DNA from: Harmothoe impar
Lineage: Eukaryota > Annelida > Polychaeta > Phyllodocida > Polynoidae
Direction of reading: 5' to 3'
DNA: 64,000 nt
Assembly (NCBI GenBank): GCA_947462335.1
Contig: OX381720.1
Coordinates: forward strand, 62,331,946 to 62,395,945
In this document: positions 31,190 through 39,899 of the stretch, piece after piece
How positions within the stretch are numbered: the first letter of the stretch is position 1
Layout of the letters: every line of letters begins with the position of its first letter
The notes under the pieces: model-generated
Database searches by the model: none
What the model saw: only the letters and a program-made list of their open reading frames with translations
Told to the model about the DNA's origin: nothing
Translations under genes and position numbers: made by a program

Positions 31190-32650
31190 ATAATAGGGGA
31201 CAAGATGGCGGTCTGCACACAGTGACCAACTACAGCCTTATAGTGCTGGTTTAAAGGGGACAAGATGGGGGCCTGCACACAGTAATCCACTACAGCCTTA
31301 TAGGGGACAAGATGGCGGTCTGCACACAGTGACCTGCTACAACCTTAAAGTGATGGTTTATAGGGGACAAGATGGTTACCTGCACAGAGTGAACCACTAG
31401 AGCCTTATAGTGCTGGTTTATAGGGGACAAGATGGCGGCCTGCACACGGTGACCCACTAGAGCCTTATAGTGCTGGTTTATAGAGGACAAGATGGCAGCC
31501 TGCACACAGTGACCCACTAGGGCCTTATAGTGCTGGTTTATAGGGGACAAGATGGCGGTCTGCACACAGTGACCCACTAGGGCCTTATAGTGCTGGTTTA
31601 TAGGGGACAAGATGGCGGCCTGCACACGGTGACCCACTAGAGCCTTATAGTGCTGGTTTATAGAGGACAAGATGGCAGCCTGCACACAGTGACCCACTAG
31701 GGCCTTATAGTGCTGGTTTATAGGGGACAAGATGGCGGTCTGCACACAGTGACCCACTAGGGCCTTATAGTGCTGGTTTATAGGGGACAAGATGGCGGCC
31801 TGCACACAGTGACCCACTAGAGCCTTATAGTGCTGGTTTATAAGGGACAAGATGGCGGCCTGCACACAGTGACCCACAAGAGCATTATAGTGCTGGTTTA
31901 TAGGGGACAAGATGGTGACCTGCACAGAGTGACCCACTAGAGCCTTATAGTGCTGGTTTATAGGGGACAAGATGGCGGTCTGCACACAGTGACCTGCTAC
32001 AGCCTTATAGTGATGGTTTATAGGGGACAAGATGGCAGTCTGCACACCCTGACCCACTACAGCCTTATAGTGATGGTTTATAGAGGACAAGATGGCGGCC
32101 TGCATGCAGTGACCCACTACAGCCTTATAGTGTTGGTTTATAGGGGACAAGATGGTGGTCTGCACACACTGACCCACTAGGGCCTTATAGTGATCGCTTA
32201 TAGGGGACAAGATGGCGGCCTGCACACAGTGACCCACTACAGCCTTATAGTGCTTGTTTCTAGGGGTAGCCCATATAAGCGGCCCCTCTATCGATGTCTG
32301 GCTGGAGCGAGGGCCCATTACAGCCCGGGGAAAGTTTACGGTCTTAGTTTACCCAGGATGCCCCGCGCCCCATACGTTTCTCATATGACGTCATAATGGC
32401 GCCAAAATTTGGGACCAATCAGTGGCCGTACATACGTTGGTCTGTAATAGTCCCTCGCTCCAGCTTTACCCGGAGCTGTGGACGATAACATAGTCTATTT
32501 CTAGGGGACAAGATGGTGGCCTGCACACAGTGACCCACTACGGCCTTATAGGGGACAAGATGGCGGCCTGCACACAGTGGCCTGCTACAGCCTTATAGTG
32601 CTGGTTTCAAGGGGACAAGATGGCGGCCTGCACACAGTGACCTGCTACAG
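31190..32650. repeat. 60-bp minisatellite with CAAGATGGCGGC core
   Basis: About 20 copies of TTTATAGGGGACAAGATGGC, GGCCTGCACACAGTGACCCA and CTAGAGCCTTATAGTGCTGG. Each unit contains a YY1-type word. Units 31431-31610 and 31611-31790 repeat the same three-unit variant order. A different element (about 32296-32470) interrupts the array. The long minus-strand frame is a by-product of the 60-bp period. Confidence 0.95.
32296..32470. mobile_element. Short MITE carrying CRE and CCAAT motifs
   Basis: Inverted ends GCTGGAGCGAGGG and CCCTCGCTCCAGC. Inside are ATGACGTCAT (consensus CRE, about 32386) and GACCAATCAG (CCAAT box). It interrupts the 60-bp array. Confidence 0.65.
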
Positions 32651-32699
32651 CTGTATACATGTATCATTGTACATTGGGCGTTGGTGGTTTGCCCTATAA

Positions 32700-32830
32700 C
32701 GATAAAACGGGATGCAACTTGTTTCTCAGATCGCCATGTGAATTATACTTTGGCACAGTCAGATCTCGTGAGAGGTCGGCTCTAATCTCGGAATGCAAGA
32801 CCAAGATGGCCGCTCATGCTAAGGAACCAG
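32700..32830. repeat. Possible inverted family M fragment
   Basis: CAGATCTCGTGAGAGGTCGG and CCAAGATGGCCGCTC are the inverse of the YY1-plus-CGAGA arrangement at 38778-39010. Similarity is limited to these words. Confidence 0.35.
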
Positions 32831-32849
32831 ATTTATCCTCATGAGGATA

Positions 32850-33077
32850 AGGGAGTGATCATTTTTTCACAACAGGGGGGGGGGGTCCCGAAATTGTTTA
32901 CACCCCCCCATCAATGGGTCAACATTTTTTACCCCCCTCCCCTTTATGGGTCACAAATAGGCGCACGCGCGGGCCCTTTGAAGCATAGTAACGTGCAGGC
33001 TTTTTGGCCCAAAACAGCGGGGTCCAAATTTTGTTGCCCTTCCCCTTGTTAATAAAAAGAGATGATCACTCCCTTAA
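32850..33077. repeat. G/C-tract bracketed MITE, family C
   Basis: AAGGGAGTGATCATTTTTTC with a G run, and AAGAGATGATCACTCCCTTA at the right end. Shorter than other copies. Confidence 0.75.
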
Positions 33078-33399
33078 GGTACATAGCTAACCAACCTGGT
33101 CTTAGAATCGCGCCCTCTGGAGACCAGGTTGCATAGCTAACCACCAGCAAGGATTATTATTATTGAGGCTACTCAGGGGGACATCTGGTGGCAAATGATG
33201 TAACTACTCCTAATTGACCAGAGTGTAATTTACTCACTTTTACAGAAAATGGTGCTGTTCATCCCACCTAGGTGGCGGTAGTGGGCCCAGTACTTGGTTG
33301 TACATGGACTATGTCTGCAGGTGCATCTTGGTATGATGAGTCTCTACATGCCGTGCACATATGATACATGTCATCCGGATGTACCGGGAGGGATAGTCT

Positions 33400-34222
33400 A
33401 CATAACACTTACTCGATAGGGCTGCATTCATGTATCATGATCATGACGACCAAGGGCATAATCCATTAATGCATTATGCCATCCTTAAAGGGTAAGGGGT
33501 AGATCTTCAATGCACCATGTCCTTTGGTCGACATGGAATGTGAATGCAGGACTGGCGCTTAACTCGCTGCTGCTGAATTTAGGCCCCATGTCGACCCAAC
33601 TAGGAAGATACACTCATAATGAAGTACCGGTGAGTTACTCGCCAATGCTGCTTTGATGCATCAGTATGGCAATTGAGCTGTGGAGCTGCGTAGTGATTTA
33701 AAGTGACATGGTCCGATTTTCTTCATATCTTAAATCCTGCCAAAAAGAAAAGTTATCATGGCAATAAGAGCCCAATTAGAGGGTCTGACATGGTCAAAGT
33801 GTAGTATTTTACCATGTTTTTTCAATGGGTGGAATTATAGCGTGCACTCCAAAATTAGTAAATTGAGCCATAATCCGATAATTATTCAGAATTTAAGCTG
33901 AATTATATGGAATGAGATGAAATAAAGTAGCTAGCACATGAAGAAGGAACATTCTGATTCATTTTTAACAAAATTGATTTTTGAACCCTAATCATCGGAC
34001 CATGTCACCTTAACCAGGTGTACATTCATTCACCAGGGCTGCATTCATGCATCAGGGAAGTGTAGCAACCCTACAGGGTCGACATGAGGTATCAATGAAA
34101 AATTGGCGAGTTACTCGCCAGAGCTGGTTTCATGAATCCTGCCAACCCTATTGGGTTGTAACACTTGTAAAGGCTTTCATGATACACCAATGCTGCAACT
34201 GCATTGATGTATCATGAAAAAA
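33400..34222. repeat. Cluster of decayed family A elements
   Basis: Pieces at about 33400-33500, 33495-33680 and 34010-34222 share GCATTCATG(C/T)ATCATG, GAGTTACTCGCC and CTTAAAGGGT words. Between 33680 and 34010 lies AT-rich DNA with no gene. Confidence 0.6.
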
Positions 34223-34236
34223 ACGTGTCATCTACA

Positions 34237-34593
34237 CTGATATTCCTAGGCTCCCTATACGCCCAACCTCTCAGTCACTAGTGCCTAACCTAGTTAGTCA
34301 TTTTTTGGCTTCCTATACGACCAACCTAGATTAGTTATTATTGTCAGGTTGGTCACTACTGACCAACCCACCTTAGTCTTTTTAGTTCCAGGGGCAGCCA
34401 CTGAGTGGTCATCACAGGTGGCCCCAACTAGTGGTATACAAATACAACACACCAATGATGGACCTAGGGTAGCCACTACTGACTGACCCCTTGGTCATTT
34501 TTGAATATAACTTTGCCATTGTGACTAACACTCATATGACCAACCTGGGTTAGTCTGTACCGACTAACCCTTTCAACCTATGGATTTTCAGTG
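34237..34593. repeat. MITE, family I
   Basis: Ends CACTGATATTCCTAGGCTCC and TATGGATTTTCAGTG. Repeated GACCAACC, TTAGTCA and CACTACTGAC words. Almost identical in inverse orientation to 48224-48574, so one copy is recent. Confidence 0.85.
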
Positions 34594-34970
34594 TAATGCA
34601 GTGTCCTCAAAGGGATTAATCTAGACGCGTACCTGGATTTTATACTTTGATGTCCAAGATAAATGTCACATAGTAGCATGTGGCTGGGCCCTGGGAGGGA
34701 GGAGGGGCCTGGGAGACAGAGGGCAGTGAGACTTTATCAAAGACTGTCTGAGCGTGAAGGAAGGAGGTCAGTGCCCCTATACCGGTGCTTCTAAATTAAT
34801 TAGCTAAGGTTCTGGCATGGCCTATGACACACAGTTTTTCCTTTACCCCTTTAAGTGTCACAAGATGATTGTCAGTGCAATGTATGAATTCAGTCATGGA
34901 CAGTCAACTCACAGAAGCCACAATTATGCATCATGCCAACCCTTCAGGACAGACAGAGGGAAAATATACG

Positions 34971-36112
34971 TTAGGCCAAAAAAAAGAGGTGTGTTTCAGG
35001 CAATCCGACCCTAGATTCAAAAAAGGGCCGACCCTAGCATTTTTTTTCCCAATTTTGGAGATTTTATTTTTTTTGTATTTTTATTGTTTATTTTGCTCGA
35101 CTTTTACAAAATCTTTCAAGAAAAATAAGCTCCCAGTGACCTCAGAGGCCTGAATAATTGATTAACTTCAGAAAATGGCTTTTTTAGAGGAATATGCAAT
35201 AACTTCTTGATATTCCTAGTCAATAGAGGAATTATTGAATCATTCTGGTAAGTCGCGAGTCGATTTGTCAATTCGCGACTCATTCCTGGTTCTCTCTATG
35301 TTAAAAAGAAAAAAATAATAATAATCCGACCTACCTACCCTAGAAATTTTGACTATGTTGCCTGAAACACACCTTATTTTTTGGCCTTATACTAGTACTT
35401 ACTTTTGACTGGTTCATTTAAAGAGATTCACTCATTTTGAGACAATGTCGATTATATGATACCCCGGTGCTTGTTCGAGACCAGATGCTTATTTTGTGAG
35501 CATGGCGTTTATTTGAGTCCCCTGTTCTTATTTAAGACACCCTGTTTTTTTTTGGGGGGGGGGACTGGTTAAGTTTACTGGAGATCTACAATTTTAAGAT
35601 TATAGGAGATATGCAGGTCGTCAGGTCACCTGCAAGTTTTTTCTTGCATTCATGATGTTCATGGTGACTAACATAAGCACGGGCATGGACAAATCTTCTT
35701 GTCTTATAATACTTATTAGACCTACAAAACAGAAAAGGGGTGTTTCAGGCAACATGGTTCCAAATTGTAGGGTAGTTAGGTCGGATTTTCTTTTCTTTTT
35801 CTTTTATATATTGAGAGTACCAGGAATAAGTCTCAAATCGCCACACCGACGCATGACTCACCAGCATGACTGACTATAATTCCTCCATTAACCGGGAATA
35901 TTAAGAAGTTGTTAGATATTCCTCTAAAAAGCCATTCCCTGAGGTCAATCTATTTTCGGGCTTCTGAGGTCAATGGGAGCTTGTTATTCTTGAGAAATAA
36001 TGCAGAAATAAAGGACAATAATTAAAAAAGAAATCTCTAAAATTGAGGAAAAAAGTGCTAGGGTCGGCCAATTTTGAATTTAGGGTCTGGTTACCGGAAA
36101 TACACCTTTTAT
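34971..36112. repeat. Family B MITEs and remnants
   Basis: One copy runs from GGCCAAAAAAAAGAGGTGTG to ACACCTTATTTTTTGGCC (34971-35390). A second (about 35720-36112) runs from AAACAGAAAAGGGGTGTTTC to GGAAATACACCTTTT. A GGCGCTTATTTGAGACC-like piece and a G run at about 35555 lie between. Confidence 0.6.
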
Positions 36113-36351
36113 TAATTCTTAAGATCATGCCTTTTCATTCAAACACCAGGTGGCACCACTGTATTCAAAAGAGAAAGAAAGAGGTAAAAAGGAGTCTGCG
36201 GACTCTAATGATTATAACATTAACTTTATTAAGATTATATATGACCAAAGAGTGGACAAATTGTCTTGTTCACGCTCCTGCTTGAGGATATCCACTTGTG
36301 TGTTTGTTAATGTTGCTCATTTGTTTGTATTTCATTTATTTATTTTGGCAG

Positions 36352-36491
36352 GAATTATTGACCTGGAAGGTCGTCTTACTCATACACCAGCGTATGTTCC
36401 GATATGCAGAAATCAATTAAGGCAAATGAGCCTTAGCGATGTGGTTATAACAGGAAAACGCCCATACTGGGCATGTTCCTGCTATGTATAA
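36352..36491 (+). CDS. Candidate terminal coding exon, unknown
   Basis: The acceptor TTTATTTATTTTGGCAG precedes 140 nt, open in phase 1. It reads IIDLEGRLTHTPAYVPICRN, then QLRQMSLSDVVITGKRPYWA and CSCYV, followed by TAA at 36489-36491. Composition is mixed and soluble-protein-like, unlike the translated repeats around it. No domain is recognised and no preceding exon with a matching phase was found, so it may be a fragment of an old gene or transposon. Confidence 0.3.
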
Positions 36492-36880
36492 CTTACCTAG
36501 AAGGTCATTATAAAAGTTATAAGGTTAGGGTTTTTTATTAGAGCTAATGATCTTTAAGACCAAGAGTAGGCTAGTGTACACATGATATACAGTTTGTCTT
36601 CTTATGATGGGGTCATGTCTGGATGTGCACTATAGGCCCTGATCCACTGCCGCCAAAATAACTGCTTTTTTTTGCTGCAAGACTCTGGCATGAGGATTCA
36701 GCATTGCCAGACTTTCAAGCAATTTTGCTAAAGTCCAGCCTGTTATTGAAGGTCCAGCATAGCCTGACCCTCACTAGAATGGCCCTTGATCCATCTATTA
36801 TAGTCCAGCAGTGCCTGACCCTTGTATGAGAGTGCTAATGGCAACATTGACTGACGCTCATATTTGCCTGTGTGTTCCAG
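36492..36880. other. No gene seen
   Basis: Contains several AGTCCAGC(A) and GCCTGACCC words at 36700-36810, a loose short tandem. Nothing else. Confidence 0.4.
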
Positions 36881-37131
36881 CAGTGGATCTGCTGCTGCGA
36901 CTCCCTGCGACAACGTCGTCGCGAGAGGCGTGTGGCTGCAGATGTAGATAGAATTTGCAGAAATATAAAAGTTTTGATTTTTACGAGTGTACTCGCAAGT
37001 CTCTCTCACACAAAAACACTCACAGCAAACTGGCGGCAGTGGATGACCGGCTTATGAGGGGCATGTTTCTATTAGCACACACTGTAGACACAATGCTGTC
37101 CCCTTTGGCTGCCAAGGGAGCTGAATATTAA
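36881..37131 (+). CDS. Weak exon candidate, frame uncertain
   Basis: A good acceptor (TTTGCCTGTGTGTTCCAG) is followed by CpG-rich DNA (CTGCGACAACGTCGTCGCGA). One frame reads ICCCDSLRQRRRERRVAADV and stops at 37055-37057. Another, from about 36953, reads ...SKLAAVDDRLMRGMFLLAHT then VDTMLSPLAAKGAEY and stops at 37129-37131. The two cannot both be right without a frameshift or another intron (TTTGCAG at about 36954-36960 could be an acceptor). Possibly a decayed gene end. Confidence 0.2.
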
Positions 37132-37150
37132 CTACCTGCTGTGGGTACAA

Positions 37151-37320
37151 GGCTGTGTCTCACCAGATCGGGCCAATGTGACAGTCTTTGACTGGGTGCC
37201 ATCTTTGACCGGGGGGGGGGGGGGGGATCTTTGACTGGGTGCCATCTTTGACCGGCTTGATAGAAAGCAATCTATCTATAAATTGGTTTCTATCAAGCCG
37301 GTCAATGATGGCACCCCCTC
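37151..37320. mobile_element. Foldback-like element, family D, truncated
   Basis: GGCTGTGTCTCACCAGATCG, then GTCTTTGACTGGGTGCC subrepeats interrupted by a 16-base G run, a centre palindrome (TTGATAGAAAGC / GGTTTCTATCAA), one right subrepeat, then a C run where the right end should be. Confidence 0.8.
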
Positions 37321-37479
37321 CCCCCCCCCCCCCCCACACACACACAGTCAGCCTCCTCAGCCTCCTTGGAGCCACACCCTGTAACAATATAGGAGGGAGG
37401 TGCACAAGGGGCAGGTATCTACACACAACCAACACACCTGAGGTACAAGATGTCATCTATAACACTGTAACAAGTCAGC

Positions 37480-37960
37480 CTATGTAGGCGGCCATATTGT
37501 CCCTCTATAAGACTGTAGCTGTCCCCTATAGTTTTGCAACTGGTCCCCCTGTGTAGTCAGCCATTTTGTCCCCCATAGCCATCCTGTAGGCAGATATCCT
37601 GTCTCGTATAGCACTGTAGCGGGTCAGCCCGTGTAGGCAGCCACCTTGTCCCCCTATACTGCTGTAACAGGTCACCCTGTGTAGGCAGCCATCTTGTCCC
37701 GTATAACAATGTAACAGGTCATCCTGTGTAGGCAGCCACCTTGTCCCCCTATACTGCTGTAACAGGTCACCCCTGTAGGCAGCCATCTTGTCCCCTTATA
37801 ATGCTGCAGCAGGTCACCCTGTGTAGGCAGCCATCTTGTCCCCTATAATGCTGTAACTGGTCACCGTGTATAGGCAGCCATCTTGTCCCCCAATAGTGCC
37901 GTATCTATATAATTAGTTGTGATTACCATGTGTAGGCAGCCATCTTGTCCCCCTATAGTA
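37480..37960. repeat. Minisatellite of about 47 bp with GCAGCCATCTTGTCCCC core
   Basis: About nine units of GTAGGCAGCCATCTTGTCCC, then CCTATAATGCTGTAACAGGT and CACCCTGT. This is the reverse complement of the 31-32 kb unit core (GGGGACAAGATGGC), so the two arrays are related and oppositely oriented. Confidence 0.9.
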
Positions 37961-38035
37961 CCGGATCTATCTGACTAGTTGTGATTACCGGAACAGTAAC
38001 AGGGCCGTATGTGAGCTCCCTGGTGGAGTTGTAGT

Positions 38036-38172
38036 AGATATGATACAACTAACTTGCTGTATAAGTGTTACAAGCCAAGAACAGGGTAATCGTCTAAGGT
38101 GCCAACCCTGGATAATTACCATTGTCCAATGTGTATAACACTTATGCAGCTAGTCACGAGTATCATATCTGA
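38036..38172. repeat. Palindromic element, about 135 bp
   Basis: GATATGATACAACTAACTTG and TATAAGTGTTAC at the left pair with GTATAACACTTATGCAGCTA and GAGTATCATATC at the right. Confidence 0.75.
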
Positions 38173-38239
38173 CTTACACTCACAGTAGGAACATACAGCC
38201 ATTTATGTAGTAGTTATAGGACGTGTACCAATCTTAGCC

Positions 38240-38545
38240 AACACATCTCCAGCCTCACTACTTTTCAAGAAAATGTCCGAGATTTTACCAAAACTTCCCA
38301 TTTTTCACTAAAACATTTTCTTACAAGAAAATTCGCACAAGAGTTAATTTCTCGAGGAGATTTTACCAAACATGGTGTATTTTATTACTTCCCCCCCCCC
38401 CAAACCTAGGAGCTTTTGGCCGAAAATGCCATAACAAGGTAACATTTTGAGGTAAAAATTGCCATAACAAGGGTAAGGGGTGTCGAAAGTCCAGCCGCAC
38501 ACCTATGTCAAAAAAAAGTCAAGCGCCCCCCCCCCCGGGCCTCTG
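38240..38545. repeat. C/G-tract MITE, family O, partial
   Basis: Contains TGCCATAACAAGGGTAAGGG, AGCCGCACACCTATGTCAAA and CCCCCCCCCGGG, as at the end of 8715-9096. Confidence 0.6.
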
Positions 38546-38777
38546 TGTCACTGCCCCCACTGAGCTCCCAGTAAGAGGATTGCCCCATACAAGGAGGTTA
38601 TTAATGTATACATACAGCCCAGCTAGAACTGGGTCTGTGTATGTATGGGGCATTACAGTGACCAGTACACAGTCACGGACCCCATCACCTTCTGCACTGT
38701 ACTACTAACTAAGGTGTACCACCACTGAGGGCCCCCAGGAGAATACCTCATCAGGAATACCTCCCCAGTGGCCAGGT

Positions 38778-39010
38778 TATAGCGATAATTCTGGTTTCTC
38801 CGTTTGGGCGGCCATGTTGGTTTTCTGAGCACAGAATTTCTCGCGAGATTTAGCTCGGTACCAGATAATCACACATTACAGCTTGCCAGGAGCAGAACCA
38901 AGATCTCAAGAGATTGCCGGTGACAGTGTAAAGACAGTGGTGGCGGCAACAAGCTGCCTCCTGTTAGAGCGCTATAGCAGTCCAACAGGACAAGTTGTAG
39001 GCCTACAGTA
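38778..39010. repeat. Family M element with YY1-like and TCTCGCGAGA motifs, copy 2
   Basis: GGGCGGCCATGTTGG followed 25 bp later by TTCTCGCGAGATT, the palindromic core-promoter word TCTCGCGAGA. Aligns with 20525-20770. Lies 0.7 kb upstream of the 39708 exon. Confidence 0.7.
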
Positions 39011-39340
39011 TATTTATAGTAGTAGGATAGGCACAGGTTAATGTATGCCACCCCCAGGACATACGGAAAGGCATCAGTAAGCACAAGGAACCAGTGAAAT
39101 CACTTCTTTACGCCGGCTACTCTGTGTGAGGATACGCTGGTTCAGCTGCGAAATATTGGCTGATATGGCAAGACTCTAGTAACTTCAGGGCCAAAAACAC
39201 AAAACCATACAGGTGACCTGGGATTAAAGCAACTCCATGCCTTGCCTTTTACTGGGGGTAACTGTCACTGCTCTCATCAGCAGTTTAGATAGTATTTTCT
39301 ACTGCTGACCACAGGAGTCCAATTAGCAGTGGTACTATAC
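39011..39340. other. No gene seen
   Basis: Unassigned sequence between a family M and a family K element. Confidence 0.35.
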
Positions 39341-39515
39341 ACAGGGTTAAACCCGCAGGTCTCGGTACCCCTCCAGCGGCAGTCGGAGTGGAGTCAGGTA
39401 CTCAGCGCTATATATAGGGGCACTGGGCCTTTAAACCCGCAGATCTTACTGCATGTCCAGTAACAGTCAGAGTGCAGTAAGGACAGCTACTCAGCCCTAT
39501 ATATAGGGACGCTGG
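39341..39515. repeat. Family K double unit (CCTATATATAGGG)
   Basis: Two successive units of about 90 bp. Each has a hairpin (CCTCCAGCGGCAGTCGGAGTGG in one as CTCCA/TGGAG; ACTGCA/TGCAGT in the other), then CTATATATAGGG and GCTGGGCCTTTAAA-like ends. Also at 53103-53286 and 63618-63712. Confidence 0.75.
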
Positions 39516-39707
39516 GGGTTTAAGTGGACCAGTGATATTGTGCACAACAAAGATCCAATGAACTGATCATCACATGCACCCAGTGTACCCCTGACCCTAT
39601 AGACAAAGATCCCAGTAGTGTCCAGCAGCCATTACTTAGTGTACAATACTGAATTAGGAGGGGGTGAGATGCACGTGGTTGACACCAGGTGGCACTACAG
39701 TGCGCAG

Positions 39708-39899
39708 GGCCGGCCTGGGGGCGGGTCAGGGGGGTCAGGGGGGGGGCTTTCAGAGAAGTACTAGTACCCAGAGAGGAGGGACAGGGGGAGGGACAGGAGG
39801 AGGGACAGGAGGAGGGACAGAGGGCTCAGTGAGGATGGAGCAGCAACAGGACACCTTAATGATGGAGGACATGTACCTAGAGATGGCAGGGGACGACAG
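39708..39899 (+). CDS. Candidate exon at head of 63-bp array
   Basis: Open in phase 2 from acceptor CTACAGTGCGCAG to donor GACGACAG|GTGAAG. An alternative acceptor lies a little upstream, and the frame opens at about 39658. It encodes a Gly-rich stretch (AGLGAGQGGQGGGFQRSTST), GGT repeats, then EGSVRMEQQQDTLMMEDMYL and EMAGDD, a Met/Asp/Glu-rich helix. It is frame-compatible with the 20878 exon. Reading past the donor meets TGA at once. The 3' 30 bp and the donor are the seed of the 63-bp array. No known domain. Confidence 0.38.

Noticed and set aside
31290..32318. 342-codon minus-strand open frame of INQHYKALVGHCVQAAILSP repeats
   Set aside because: Translation of the 60-bp minisatellite, with no splice sites or non-repetitive coding sequence.
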